This document shows, piece by piece, positions 11,241-23,640 of a DNA stretch of 64,000 nt. A program made the translations under genes and the position numbers. Origin of the DNA: Camellia lanceoleosa (taxonomy: Eukaryota; Streptophyta; Magnoliopsida; Ericales; Theaceae); NCBI GenBank assembly GCA_025200525.1, contig CM045762.1:28307600-28371599 (forward strand), written 5' to 3'. How positions within the stretch are numbered: the stretch's first letter is position 1; every line of letters starts with the position of its first letter. The notes under the pieces were generated by a model that did no database searches, was not told the DNA's origin, and saw only the letters and a list, made by a program, of their open reading frames with translations.

Positions 11241-11893
11241 CTAGACTTTCAGTTCTTTTAATTCAGAGGTTGACATTCTATATGGGGTTTTGAAAATAGG
11301 TTGTGTTACCAGTACCACATCAATAGTGAATTCAATTTCTTTATCTATCAAATTTTTGGGCAAATCATTAAGGAATACATCAGAAAATTCATTGACTACA
11401 GGGATGTTCTCGACATTAGTGCTATCTGTGGACTCGACCAATACACAACGCAAATAACCCCGACAACCCTTTCTCAACATTTTAATAGCCTTCATAGAAG
11501 AAATCAAATACGAAGGAGGAACTATACCATTCCCACTAAACATAAACTCAGACAAACTAGGTAGTTGAAATACAACGGATTTATTCACACAATTAATTAT
11601 AGCATAATATTTGGTCAACCAATCTATACCCAGAATACAATCAAAATGAGCAATGTCCCAATCATGATGTCATACGCAGGATACACATAAGCACATATCA
11701 TAGAACCCCCATCAGGTATAGATACAGATAATAAATAATTCATAGATTCTAGTGGTCTAGTCAATTTTTGAAAAAAAGCATGCGACACGAATGAATGTGT
11801 TAAACCAGAACCTATCAACACATGTATTTTGAGCACAAATAAGGAGTATACCTGACACCACTGATTCGGTGTTCTGTACATCACCAGGCACAA
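11241..11893 (-). pseudogene. Gypsy aspartic protease and linker to reverse transcriptase, broken
   Basis: The block 11893-11624 reads HVLIGSGLTHSFVSHAF, the retropepsin site, in which the catalytic DSG has become GSG. The block 11618-11241 continues through VFQLPSLSEFMFSG and PVVNEFSDVF to EIEFTIDVVLVTQPI, the usual protease-to-reverse-transcriptase linker. A stop (TAG) at about 11240 stands where related elements have Q. Confidence 0.82.
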
Positions 11894-11909
11894 AGGCTAA
11901 TACTTGTCC

Positions 11910-12925
11910 CTACCTTAAGGTTTCTCTTCTAGTGTTAGCTTTGGTATTCGTTCTTGATGCAAAAGTGGATCCAGCCCAACTTGCTACTGGACGGTTGGCA
12001 CTTTCGGACCCGACAAGACAATCTCTCATCATGTGGCTAGTTTTACCACACCTAAAACAGGCACCCGTTGCTTGATAACAAACACCCTTGTGTTTTCTAC
12101 CACACTCCGGGAAAGTTGGTGTAGATCCACTACTTTGGCTTGAACCATTGGAGGATCCCATGTTTTGCTTCTTTGAAAATGACCGACTCTTTTTGAAATT
12201 GAATTCGGATCTCTTATGTCTCCATTCGGTTGTTGAAGCCTTAGTCTGTTTCATTGCGGCTAAGTTAGCTTCGACCATTAAGGCTCTATCAAGCATATCT
12301 ACATATTTGGGTAGTTTCAATATACCAACCCGATCAAACACTTCCAATTCAAGCCTCCTTTAAATTTTCGTTCCTTTTTGTAATCGGTATCCAGCATGTG
12401 AGAAGCAAACCAGGCCAATTCGGTAAACTTGGCTTCATACTCTGCTATTGACATATTGCCTTTCTTGAGTTCTTGAAATTCGAACACCTTTCAATCTCGA
12501 AAACACTATAGGAAGTATTTCTCATAAAAGATCTCTCTGAATTGATCCCAAGTCAAGGTCCCACTACTATCACGGATAAGCATTTGCCAACGTCGGGCTT
12601 TATCGTTTAAAGTGTAGGTAGCCAACAAAACTTTTTGAGTCTCGGTACATGTAAAAACTTCAAATAACTTTTTGATTTTTGGCATCCACGTTTCAGCCTT
12701 TATAGGTTCGATTCCACCCAAGAAAGTCAGTGGCTTCATTTTATTGAATTTTTGAGTCAAACTGATGATGTCATTGTTTACTGGTTCTGCTTGGACTAGA
12801 GGAGGCAAGGGTTGTTGTCTTTGTTGTTGCATTATTGCTTCTGCCAAAGCTTCAAGCATTCTTTCCATTCGGTTCATCCGGGTCTCGAAAGATTTAGCTG
12901 TACCATCACTCCTTGTATTTTCCAT
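11910..12925 (-). pseudogene. Gypsy gag, broken
   Basis: The block 12925-12506 starts at an ATG and has the retrotransposon gag domain (FLGGIEPIKAETWMPKIKKLF, then RRWQMLIRD and TWDQFREIFYEKYF). The block 12347-11910 carries the end of gag with the CCHC zinc knuckle CFRCGKTSHMMRDC at 12062-12021. Between 12505 and 12348 the frame is shifted and contains stops. Gag forms the virus-like particle and binds element RNA. The architecture matches the gag at 39671-40700. Confidence 0.85.
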
Positions 12926-13134
12926 TTGCTATAGTAAATAAAGCACTAATAAACATAGGCAAATAATTCTTTTCACAGTGGTCAATTTCAACTCATTTCA
13001 TTTCAGTGTCAATGTATATTGGTTTAGATATGTTCATATACTTCACATATACTCACACATGCATATATAATGTCCCTAATTCTTTCTAGGACATCTTATA
13101 GCTTATATAGACTCGTGTGTGTGGTAGAACATGT

Positions 13135-13146
13135 GCTGTGATACCA
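13135..13146 (-). other. Primer binding site (initiator tRNA-Met)
   Basis: In element orientation TGGTATCACAGC lies three bases after the 5' LTR end CATGACA. It differs at one position from the TGGTATCAGAGC complement of plant initiator tRNA-Met. Confidence 0.8.
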
Positions 13147-13149
13147 CTC

Positions 13150-14560
13150 TGTCATGACCCAAACCCGCCCCTATAGGTTTAGTGTCATAACCTACCAGTA
13201 ATCCTGGGATTACCAAAGGCCTCTGAACAAATTAAACAAAATACAGGGGCTAGCAGAAGCAAATACAAATATACAATGTCCAATAGAGCTGTGTAGACAT
13301 ACATGGAATAGAAAATTTTAAAACTTTATATACGTATCAGTGACGTCATATTTACATTAGTCTTACATCACCAAAACCCACATAAATACATCTTACAAAA
13401 ACTTGTTTAGTTGAACTGAAGAAAACAAAAAGAACTCAAAATTTGATAACAGAACACGACCACATCAAAACGAGAACCTCCTCGGGAGGTATTGTGGCTG
13501 GCCAACACAAAAGAATCCAGGCAGCATCTTAGGCTTGATCACGCACTTGATCACCTACATACATAAATAATACGGTGAGCTGAAGCCCAGTAAATAATAA
13601 CAGAGTAATGGTTTTAATGAATGATGTCCATAACAAATTCAAAAATTAAAATTTAGATCAGAAACAAATTCATATTCATATTCATATTCGTATTCAGAGT
13701 TCCCATATTCCATATGATCATCGTGGTACATCCATTAGTGCTAACAAATCCAATGACCCATAAAAGAGATGGCCATAAAGGCATTCTAATAACTCATGTA
13801 CAGAGACGTTCGATGACCCATAAAGGGATGCATAACATATGGCGTTAAGGATGCCACGAATACATTTCAGAAACTTAGACAATCATTTATTCATACAAAA
13901 CATAGCATTTCAGAAAACTGAACATTTCATATCATTAGAAAATAATTAAAGTCAAACATAGCTCTATAGAGTTATTACTCACAGATGGCTCCGATAATAG
14001 ATCAGACAAATCAAACCACCAAGCAGCTAAGGCATGTGACCTACACAAACACATAGTTGATACACATTGAAACGCACATTCTGAAAACACTTGTTTCTTT
14101 TCTATCTCAGTGTATTTTTACTCCTTATCTTCATTACTATGTCTTAATTAAGACTTATAAATGCCTAAGATATAATGAGGATGCCAAAATATCTGTCGAA
14201 TTTCTAAAAACAAGGTCTTTGCTCGAGCACAACTTTGGTCGCTCGAGCAAACTGCAAAATTCTGTAAAACTTCTAGGAGCTCTCATTTTACACTCGAGCG
14301 CAACTTTTGGTTGCTCGAGCCAAGGTTCAAAAATAAGCGCGGTTGCTTGAGCGCAGGTTCCTTCGCTCGAGCGAAGGCTCATGTCTGCAAAAGTACTGTG
14401 AACATGAATTTTACGCTCAAGCCAACTTTTGGTCGCTCAGGCAGATGTGCAAAACAAAGAGTGGTCACTTGAGCGTAGGTTCTATCGCTCAAGCGGTGAT
14501 ACAGAATTCTAGAATTTTTAGATTGATGTTCAAGATGCAAAACTCAATTTCAAAGCTTTT
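13150..14560 (-). mobile_element. 5' LTR of the gypsy element, truncated
   Basis: Matches the 3' LTR from its inner end at 13150 out to about 14560. There the match stops within CTCAATTTCAAAGCTTTT. About 0.9 kb of the LTR start is missing, so its promoter region is lost. Confidence 0.85.
14221..14495. repeat. CGCTCGAGCG palindrome array 2 (in gypsy 5' LTR)
   Basis: Five CTCGAG cores and several one-base variants (GCTCAAGC, GCTTGAGC) at positions equivalent to array 1. More of the cores are decayed here than in the sister LTR, chiefly by G-to-A or C-to-T change within the CpG. Confidence 0.85.
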
Positions 14561-14654
14561 TCAACAAAGAAAAGCCTCATGTTCCAAACAAAATGGGTCA
14601 CACGAAAGCACAATGACCAGATTAACAATACAGATTAAGAGTTTTAGGGAATAA

Positions 14655-16577
14655 CCACTATGGGGAAGCAAAGATATCATTCTTTGGAGAATGTTCAAAC
14701 AAAATTTCAACTATTGACACAAAGGAAAAAAAAATCCTGAATCAAACTATCATAAATATCTTATTGTCCTTGTAGTAAAGCAAAAGACAAACTAGTCTCA
14801 CAGAGTAAATTAATTCGAGAAAATAAAATAAAATAATAAAAATCTTTAAGGTGCATATATAAGCTATTGGGCCATAAAGGTTCATCCATGTTAGAAAAGA
14901 AAAGAGAAACAGGGGTACCTCCAATGTGATCAATAAGAGAAACAGGGTAACCTCTAAGATTCATCCAATATCTAGGCATTGCAATAACCAAATCACAATT
15001 GTGTGGTATCAGTGAATCCTCACAAATAAATCAAGATCCATAAAATCACCTTTCATGTACATACAAAAAAATATCCAACCAAGATTATAACAAAGTTCTT
15101 ATACAGATTATAATGAAAGAAAAAGATATATTTGCATTGTATATTGCACTGAAATCATAAAAAATGGAGAAGAGAATGAATCAGAGAGACTAGAAATCAA
15201 CCTGCACATTCAATGTTTTCTACACAATGAATAAGGAAACAACTTGGAATTGCAACCCAAAGCATATTAATCAGCAAAAATAAGTACCTCATCCTTACTA
15301 GAACCAATTAAGTACCACATCGAGCTACAAAAGAAGAAAAAAAAAAAAAGACAGTTTACACTAATGACATCCAATAAGAAAGCAAATTCACAGATATATA
15401 TATATATATATATAATCAAACAAATCAAAATTACTAATAATAAAACAAAATTAAACAAACATTCACAATAACATTAGATTTGAAGCTATGGGCACTATCT
15501 ATTTTCTTCAGAGAATGAATAGTATTATAACGCGTATCAAACAGAGTATGACTAAACAAGGAATTTAAGCATAAGGAAAAAAGTTATCAATTTTCAAAAA
15601 AATTAAATAAAAAAAAATAATTATACATGAACTACTTTAACTAAGTTGATGAAAATAAACTATTTTTATATTTTTTGTTGCTGGGATTTAAAGGGCATTG
15701 ATACTATGTAAATCAAAAAATTTAATTATACAAAAACTATCAAAATTAACTTTAAATCCATCAGTGTATCATCACTTGTATCACATATTGAATTCCACCA
15801 CGCCTAAATTCCAAACAAAAGTAAGAGAGATTAATCACTTGTGAAGAGGAATTAATTGATCTGAAAAATGTACCTGAGATGAAAAGTAAGAGAGATCAAT
15901 CTATTAAATAGATTTGATCTGAGAATGGAAAAATAGATAGTTAATCAACAAATCTAATTTGATAATGAGAAAGTATATCTGATAGTTCAAACTCAAACAT
16001 CGATTAACACTTGTTAATGAAAAACAAAATAAAAATGGCTTGCATTAAACCTTGTTAATCAGCAGATCTAACAAAAAGCAAGAGAAATCAAATCAAATCG
16101 AGTTCAGAATTCGATCAGATTTGATCAACTTTCTTGTTTGATTTTGGATCTGCGATTTGCGAAAGAGATCGAGTTTAATGACCAACTAGAGCGAGAGCAA
16201 ATCTAACAAACTGTGATAAAAATCAAATCAGATTGAGTTCAAATTTCGATCAGATTAGATTGACTTTCTTGTTTGATTTCTGATATGCAATTTGTGAGAG
16301 AGATCGAGATCGAGTTTGATGAAGAACAACTAGAGTAAGAGAAAACGATTTTAATCACGAGAGAAAAGAGCAGTGTACAAGAGAGAGTGAGATTGTGTTA
16401 TTTTTGGTAACTGGAATGATTTGAATAGATATGAGGTTAAGTGTCTGTTAAGTTAAACAGACTTGGCCCATTGAGACCATCACGCCTTGAAACACACATT
16501 GATTATTGAGATATATCACCGCGTTTTTTAAAACGTCTTGATACAAGCACCATCATAGGCAACTTTTCCTGTAGTGG
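14655..16577. mobile_element. CACTA-like element, boundaries provisional
   Basis: The right end at 16558-16577 reads AACTTTTCCTGTAGTGG, that is CCACTACAGGAAAAGTT on the other strand, a common plant CACTA-like terminus. Just inside is ACGCGTTTTTTAAAACGTC-like material. A possible left end CCACTATGGGGAAG lies at 14655, and TAA flanks both ends (14652-14654 and 16578-16580). The interior holds no recognised transposase. It has a roughly 130-bp tandem duplication at 16075-16345 and a (TA)n run at 15394-15413. The left end is weak, and its outer flank does not match the LTR sequence expected if the element simply inserted into the unit at 16578. Confidence 0.45.
16075..16345. repeat. Tandem duplication of about 130 bp
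   Basis: Two adjacent diverged copies share GAGTTCA..ATTCGATCAGATT, GACTTTCTTGTTTGATTT and GAGATCGAGTTT. The segment is purine-rich and resembles an untranslated leader read on the minus strand. Confidence 0.65.
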
Positions 16578-16664
16578 TAACTATATATTTTGTCTATTAT
16601 ACATACCATAGTATATTCATTACCATACTTAGGATTACTATACTTAGATTTCTTGCATCCTATA

Positions 16665-17572
16665 TGAAAAACCGAAGTGATTCGTGATACAGATCAGAAT
16701 TAATTGCAACAATTCCCAAACAATTAAAGCTAACAATCTAAATCATTTAGCACATACGAAAGTGATTTAGATTGCTGCTTCAAAAACAATAAATCGACAC
16801 AACCGATTTTTACGTGAAAAAATCACAATTTGAGCACCTCTAATTGTGATTAAAAAATCACAGATGAAATGCCACCAATCAATCCACTATGAAAGAAAGA
16901 AAGAATACAAAATTACCAAACAAATTACCCAAACTCTGTCAATTTGTCTTCAACAACCTGTATCTCTTTCATCGTCGCCTTCATCTCGGAATTGATCAGT
17001 TTGATGTTGAATCCACAACATCCATGTTGAATCAACGACCACGCACAGCTTCGAACTCCTTTGAATACTCCACGCTTGAATCTCCGAAATCCACCGAAGA
17101 ACAACTCTCTTGTATTAATAAAAACAAACCGACAACCCTTTGATTTTAACTCTCTTGATCCATGAATAAACTCACAAAGAAATCAAAGGAAAACAGGGAC
17201 AAAACCTCCAGAAGAAAACCCTAAAACCCCAAAAAGAATATCTGAAAGTCGTACCCTAGAATTGGAGCAAACTGTAGATTTACAGCTATTGGATATGTGA
17301 TCTCCTCTCGAGCACAAGACTTACCACTTGAGCGGTGACATTCTATCGTGTGTTCCTAACCAGGGTCTACGCTCGAGCGCTGGAAATTAGGCTCCAGCGC
17401 AAAAACACATCTTCCAGTATTTTTGCAGACAAGCCAAACTACTAATAGTGTGAGATTTTTGCTCGAGCGTAGCTTTCCCCACTCGAGTAGGAAGACCAAA
17501 CAACAAGGAAAAATTACAACTCAAGTAAACCCAAGTTTGTTTGCAGAATTGACAACAAGTAGGGACCTAACA
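16665..17572 (-). mobile_element. 3' LTR of the SIRE-like element (908 bp)
   Basis: Collinear with 28635-29542. In element orientation it starts TGTTAGGTCC at 17572 and ends ...GGTTTTTCA at 16665. A CGCTCGAGCG array occupies its first 90-270 bp. Confidence 0.88.
17304..17490. repeat. CGCTCGAGCG palindrome array 3 (in copia 3' LTR)
   Basis: Four CTCGAG cores plus CACTTGAGCGG-type variants. The companion motif CCAGTATTTTTGCAGAC lies at about 17414. Confidence 0.8.
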
Positions 17573-17585
17573 ATCTCTCCCTTTA
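17573..17585 (-). other. Polypurine tract of the SIRE-like element
   Basis: In element orientation AAAGGGAGAGAT directly precedes the 3' LTR start TGTTAGG. Confidence 0.7.
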
Positions 17586-17863
17586 TCAATTCCCTGACAA
17601 AACTTTCTAACAATTTTTTCTAACACACAAGCACTAGACACACTACATAACCCTATGACAAACCAAGTTAGAAACTGTATGAACAAACAACCTGTTGAAA
17701 CAAAACACAAACCAAAACTGTGGAGATAAGATAGTAAGATAAACATAGAGAAATAAGCCAAATATATCTATATCGATTCTAATATAACCCATACTCCAAT
17801 ATGCATGCCAAAAAAACTGAGTGTGTTAGTAGCAAAATATCTCAAAATATCTACTCTCTCTTT

Positions 17864-19128
17864 TTATTCAGGAGATAAGCCAACAGAAAACAAAAATAGG
17901 ATAAACATGGCAAGAGAAGAAATAACACAAACAAAGACAAAACTATGCAAAGAAAAATAAACTGTCCAGGAAGAGAGAAACACTGTCCAAGGAGCAACAA
18001 AATCACTGATCCGGCGACGATAGAGGCTGCTGCATTTGAAGCAGGGACAAAATTTGAGTAAGGTGCATGGAAGACTGATCAACAGACTACTCAATACGGC
18101 CAGAGATGCCTCCAAGGCAGTGAGTCTTGCATCCGTGGAGGTCTCCAAATCGATGAGACAAGCATCAAAGATGTCCATCCAACTCTCCAAACGATCAAAG
18201 CGGGAAAAAATGGCATACTCAAACTGGCGCAGTTGTCCCCCAATAGATCGAGCCGGAGAAGGTTGCTCCCCCTCACCAGTAGCAGTGGCGTCAAACTCAA
18301 CGTCCTCGGCCAAAGGATCTACACTTGTCCCAGAACTACCCACCCCAAAAGGACCCCACTTAACATGCGACTAACTTTGGGAGACGGTCTTTTTGGTGAA
18401 CGATTTGATCTGAATGGCAAGCTCATCTTCATCTAAGGAAAGGACCTCGAGTTTGGTGAGCAGACGGATTATAAGGCAACCATAAAGTAAACCTAAGGGC
18501 TTTCTCTCAAAAGCAACTACCATATTTTGGATGATTAGGATAGCAAGATTGATAGGGAGTTGGCAATCTATGCAATAGAGAATATAACCTTGATTTTGGT
18601 TGATTTCTAAACCGTGAGTGGTGATAATGATATTGGCACAGACAATGAGGTTAAGCAACCGAAATTGGGGAAGAAGTTCATTATGTTTTATTAAAGCCCC
18701 CTTAATCCAAGTTCGGGGTATACCACACAACTCAGTGGCCACCTCATTGAAGTCACAAGTAGGTCAGACAAAGAAGGGGTAGTGACACCGAGTGACAGGA
18801 CCTATGCCTAAGAGCTCACAAATAAGGTCTGGGGTAATGGTGATGGCCTTAGACTGAACCCAGGTCTTGAAAGAAGGACCAATATCATCGATCCCCTCGA
18901 TGTTATAATAGAACTCCCATATCCAGTCAAGGTTTTGACAATCGGAAAAAGACAGAACAAGATCACCTTCCAAGGGATCAAACACCAGCCCAATAGGTAT
19001 GGACTCAAAAGTGTTAGGCTGAACATGGTGCTCAAGGTGGATAGTCCTAGAGGTGTAAAACTCATGAAAGGCCTTGGTTTTTCAGCCGAAAGGAAACGGT
19101 CAGAGTTATAAGTGGGGCGGTTAGCCAT
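17864..19128 (-). pseudogene. Extra ORF downstream of pol: 'putative plant transposon protein' domain
   Basis: Three reading blocks on the pol strand together give one protein. 19128-18764 begins MANRPTYNSDRFLSAEK and includes FYYNIEGIDDIGPSFK and ELLGIGPV. 18742-18371 has ATELCGIPRTWIKGALIKHN, RLLNLIVCANI and ENQNQGY-like text leading to FERKPLGL. 18343-17864 ends with a serine/glutamate-rich, coiled-coil-like tail. This is the plant-specific domain annotated as putative plant transposon protein; its function is not known. It occupies the place of the env-like gene of SIRE elements, between RNase H and the 3' LTR. At least one frameshift near 18750-18800 and one stop near 18370 interrupt it. 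Confidence 0.7.
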
Positions 19129-19777
19129 AGACTTTCAATGTTTGGATGTGGAGATGGCTAAACACAAGGACAAACCCAAAACCACCAAGACAGAAACACC
19201 TCCCCCCCAAAACCAAAACCAAGATTCAAAAACATTAGTAATAACAGAAATTCCAATAGGCCCAAAAGAAAACTACATATTGCAATAAATAGCAAGAATA
19301 GGAGAAACAAGAAAGCCTAGACAATCAAAAATAAGCAAAAATAGTAGACAGACTCAAAGACGCAAAAAGCAAAAAAAAACAATAGTAAGCAAGACCCAAT
19401 CAGAACAAACATGAGAATTCCAGTCGAACAAGGGCAAAGATAAACCAAGAGCAACACCCAAAATGCACAAACCTACTGTGGAAGTGTGTGAGCAAAGGAA
19501 GTCAGAGAAACAACACAGATTAAACTACCACAACCAAGACTCAAAATAGATTGAGATAGACAGAGATAATGATAATAAAAAAATAAAAATGAAGAAAGAC
19601 AAACCTGAGAGGACGATGGAGCACTGGAATAAGGGTAATGACAGGCACTAACAGGCCAATCCAAGGTGCAAGTGGGAAGGGTGAGAACGCAAACGGAACC
19701 TTAGGAGAGAGGAGAAAAAATTTGAGAAAAAAATGGACTGAAAGGTCGAGGGCTGGGTTTTTTAAAATAGTGCAGTC

Positions 19778-19930
19778 CGCTCAAGCGAGAGTGTTATTGC
19801 TCGAGCGTGATTCCTTACACGCGTGGCTTCGCTATAGCCAAAACTCATGCACTCAAGCACAAAAAACATACTCCCAAAAGTTTGGTGCCTCTGCAAAAGT
19901 ACTGGATGAGTGAAATTTTTGCTTGAGCGG
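19778..19930. repeat. CGCTCGAGCG array 4 (internal region of copia element)
   Basis: One intact CTCGAG and four decayed copies (GCTCAAGCG, ACTCAAGC, GCTTGAGCGG) surround CTCTGCAAAAGTACTGGATG. This is the same combination as in the LTR arrays but outside any LTR. Confidence 0.65.
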
Positions 19931-20202
19931 GGAAGAAAAAATACCAGGTGCAGAAACCACCCTGCTAAGCAAGTAAAAACAACTCACACTATCAAGTGAA
20001 ACCTAAAACAAAAGGGGATTGGTACAATAGCAACAATGTGATGCTAAGAGGAGATAATCCACATACCATGAAACTCGCAATCTCGCAAGTTGGACAATAC
20101 GAAGCACGGTATCATGAGCAAAACAGGTAAACAAAGATCAATGATCACAAGCAACATATGAATGCACAACTTAGAGACAAACATGAGAGCTCACATAAAG
20201 AG

Positions 20203-20230
20203 TGTGTGTGTGTGTGTGTGTATGTGTGTG
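20203..20230. repeat. (TG)n microsatellite
   Basis: TG dinucleotide run with one interruption inside the copia spacer. Confidence 0.9.
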
Positions 20231-20956
20231 CAATCCTTGAGACACCACAGTGGTAGAGTTAATCCTAGTAATGATCGGATGGCTAGAACTCGGGCAAGAG
20301 TATCTAAACATCACTAAGAAAAGTCAAACCACTAGACATCAAAGGGTATTTGTTGAGTAAAAGCGGAGGCTCCCCCCCAATCAATGAGTCTTTTTTTGTT
20401 TTTTGTTCTTTGTTCTTTGTTTTTTTGATTTTTGAATTTTCTTGCTTGTGGGCACTCACTAGTGGCATACGCGCTCAAGAGTATGGAGACCAAACCAGAG
20501 AAGCATGAAAACAATAAGGATGGCCTAGTTGGTGCCTCTGAGGTAGCCTTTTCCTAATGTCCAGACTACAAAGAAGTGAAGGAGAAACTGTGGAAATGAA
20601 ACTAGATGGTGGATGGTTAAAAGACTCAATATCACCCATGATATGCCAGAATAGGTCAATTCCTCTAGCTAAGTATAAAAGACAATGTTAGAAGTCCATA
20701 GAGAGAATTGATCACTTATACAGAATCCCCTGCAACAATTTATCTCAAGAATGAGATCATGAAGTCAATGAGCATGAGCATTCAAATTGAGCTATGACCA
20801 AAGATAAATGGAATCTTGCAAGAAGCATGAGAGGTGTTCATTAAGTCTAAGTGCAAAGATGACAAGAATCAATGCTAATGAGATTATAACATCCAACTAC
20901 ACAAACAACCATACAATAACACCCACTCATGCAACAAGACACACTCTAGTTACTGA

Positions 20957-22352
20957 GCACTACACCTAAGGTCTTTCTAAGGAACTCAAACCTAAGCAGA
21001 TCAAGGGGTTTTGTAAAAATATCATTTTTTGATGCTCAGTGGATGCATGTTCAAGAACTACAAGGCCCTCTTCAACTAACTCTCAAATGAAATGATGACG
21101 AATGTCAATATGTTTGGTACGAGAGTGTTGGACAGGATTTTTATAGATGTTAATGGCACTTGTATTATCATAAATAAGGGTAAGAGTGTCCTGGTCTATA
21201 CCATAATCATGAAGCATTTGCTTTATCCACAACATTTGTGCACAACAACTCCCTGCAACAATGTACTCAGCCTCAACGATCGAAAGAGAGATGGCATTTT
21301 GCTTTTGCTATGCCAGGCAACCAAATTATTCCCAAGGTAAAAACACCCTCCAAATGTGCTCTTACGATCATCAGCACACCCTACCTAGTCAGCATTAGAA
21401 AAACCAGTGATTTCAGTGGTAGTGTCGGTTAAGAACCAAATCCCATACCCCAATGTCCCATTAACATAATGATGCATTTGACCGCAAGCAAATGAGACTC
21501 TTTAGGACAGGCTTGGTAACGGGCATAAACATCTACACTAAATGCAATGTCAGGTTGACTGGCTGTGAAGTACAAAAAACTCCCTATCATACTCTTATAA
21601 AGGGTATAATCAATATCAATACCAGAAGAATCTTTGGAAAGGTGAAGACTGGTGCTCATGGGAGTGCGTGCATGTTTGGCCAACTCTAGACCGAACTTAG
21701 ACACAAGGTTTTTGGCATACTTGGTCTGAGAGACAAACATACCCGAAGGAGACTGTTTAATTTGAATACCCAAGAAATAAGACAACTCTCTCATCATGCT
21801 CATCTCAAACTCATGTGTCATACAATCCGAGAAATATTTCACAAGAGAATCAAAAGTGGATCCAAACACAATATCATCAACATAAATCTGAGCAACAAAT
21901 ATATGAGACTTAGTATGTTTCACAAATAAGGTCTTGTCCACACTACCCTTTTGAAAATCATTATCAAGAATAAAGGTAGAAAATCTATCATACCAAGCTC
22001 GAGGGGTTTGTTTCAACCCGTACAACACTTTCTCTAACTTGTAAACATGATTTGGAGATTTTAGATCCTCGAACCCTTTTGGTTGCTCAATATAAGCCTA
22101 TTCTCTCAAGTAACCATTCAAAAAGGCACTTTTCACATCCATTTGGAATAGTTTGAACCCTAGAAAGCATGCAATACCAAGTAAAATACGAACAGATTCG
22201 AGATGTACAACAGGGGCAAACGTCTCATCATAGTCAACACCCTCCACTTGTGTATAGCCTTGAGCAACCAACCTAACTTTATTTCTAACCACAATATCAT
22301 TCTCATCAGATTAATTTTTAAAGATCCACTTGGTACCTATCACATTCATGTC
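20957..22352 (-). pseudogene. Copia reverse transcriptase (C-terminal two thirds) and RNase H, broken
   Basis: Starts after the solo-LTR insertion with NVIGTKWIFKN, then RLVAQGYTQVEGVDYDETFAPV and FQMDVKSAFLNG in the block 22292-22098. The block 22028-21429 has MLYGLKQTPRAWYDRF, the catalytic YVDD at 21884-21873, and YFLGIQI. RNase H follows in shifted frames and ends with KPLDLLRFEFLRKTLGVV near 20960, the usual C-terminus. A TAA at 22314-22316 stands where related elements have K. Confidence 0.88.
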
Positions 22353-22979
22353 TCTAGGTGTAACGCCCCCAAAATATACTACAAATAACCCATTCTATAA
22401 GATCTGTGAACATATTAAAATGATATACTACATTCATCAGAGTTTCTATTACAAAAGATATTACATGCATTATACATTCATAAGCATTCATTCTGAATGT
22501 ACAGCATGTAACACAAGTTAATGATAACAAAATAAATGCCCTACGGGATTACATCTTTCCAAGATATCACTTGGTTACAACAAAAGAAAGAGTCTTAAGC
22601 TCTCTATACATGTAAAACCCTTGGCTTGAATAAACATTTAAGCATAAATATAACAAAATAAAGCCTTCAGCCACTAATCCTCCCAAGCTATGTCCTTGGA
22701 GGTGGCATGTCACCAGTACCTAAAAATGGTTTCCCAAGTAGGGTGAGCCAAAGCCTAGTAGAGATAAACTAGCACAATATATGAGATTTAACTAAGATAT
22801 AAATGTCGAGTATATATACATTTTTTCAATATTTGTAACAGCATACATTCTCCACATAGGTAAACAATATTGATATCCGTATCTCAATTCTTTTCCTTCT
22901 ATTCCTTTCAATTTAATTCATTTCCATTAAATTCCCAGACCAAGACTATAGCTCCCTGAATAGCCCAACTGAGATTTAC

Positions 22980-23640
22980 AACTCAGGGGCTTCGGATCAT
23001 CACAACAATCACATAGACACTTCAATCTTGCCATTTTACGAAAATTTTGTCTGCGAGATCGGCACCCATGTATACAAATGATTTCGAGACTGTCAACTTG
23101 GACATTCCAGCCAACTTAATTTCAATAGAGTCCATCTCCTATCTCCTCTCAAAACATGGAGTACATCCCCTTTCTTCTCCCAAACAATATACATATACAA
23201 TTATTTAAGACACTGTCATATTCAATGACAATCAATTTCACATATTCAATATATCTAACATACCATCATATTCAATGACATAATTAGATGATTGTCATTA
23301 TCTAACAATCAACTCAAGGGCTTCCAATCATCACAACAATCACGTAGACACTTCAATCTTGTCGTTTTATGGAAATTTCGTCCACGGGATCGGCACCCAT
23401 GTATACAAATGATTTTGAGACTTTCACCCTGGACACTCCGGCCAACTTAATTTCAATGGAGTCCATCCCCTATCTCCTCCCAAAACATGGAGTACATCCC
23501 TTTCCTTCTCCCAAACTATATACATATACAATATATTTAAGACACCGTCATATTCAATGACAATCAATTTCACGTATTCAATGTATCTAACATACCATTA
23601 TTCTCAATGACATAATTAGATGATTAATTTGAATTCACCT
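22980..23640. repeat. 331-bp tandem duplication inside the solo LTR
   Basis: Two collinear copies include GGCACCCATGTATACAAATG at 23061 and 23392. They extend through TAACATACCAT and ACATAATTAGATGATT. The other copies of this LTR family lack this duplication, so it arose in this copy or its close lineage. Confidence 0.85.

Larger units (their letters stand above)
6109..14560 (-). mobile_element. Ty3/gypsy retrotransposon, chromovirus-like (Tekay/Del type), decayed
   Basis: A minus-strand element. Read in its own direction it has a truncated 5' LTR (14560-13150), a tRNA-Met primer site, gag, protease, reverse transcriptase, RNase H, integrase, a chromodomain-like tail, a polypurine tract and a full 3' LTR (8453-6109). 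The gag-pol order, the FIDD reverse-transcriptase motif, the YHPQTDGQ integrase motif and the 2.3-kb LTRs fit the Tekay/Del group. Every coding block has stops or frameshifts. The two LTRs are clearly diverged, so the insertion is not young. It is related to the element at 37039, which has a similar LTR start and end. Confidence 0.88.
19129..20956. other. Non-coding spacer between RNase H and the extra ORF
   Basis: No recognised protein. The spacer holds a CGCTCGAGCG-type array (19778-19930), a (TG)n run at 20203-20230 and a GA/AC-rich stretch. Long non-coding spacers on both sides of the env-like gene are usual in SIRE-type elements. Confidence 0.6.

Noticed and set aside
14742..14991. Minus-strand frame with MPRYWMNLRGYPVSLIDHIGG
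   Set aside because: It looks mildly protein-like, but I cannot assign it to a transposase or host family, and it does not extend into further exons.
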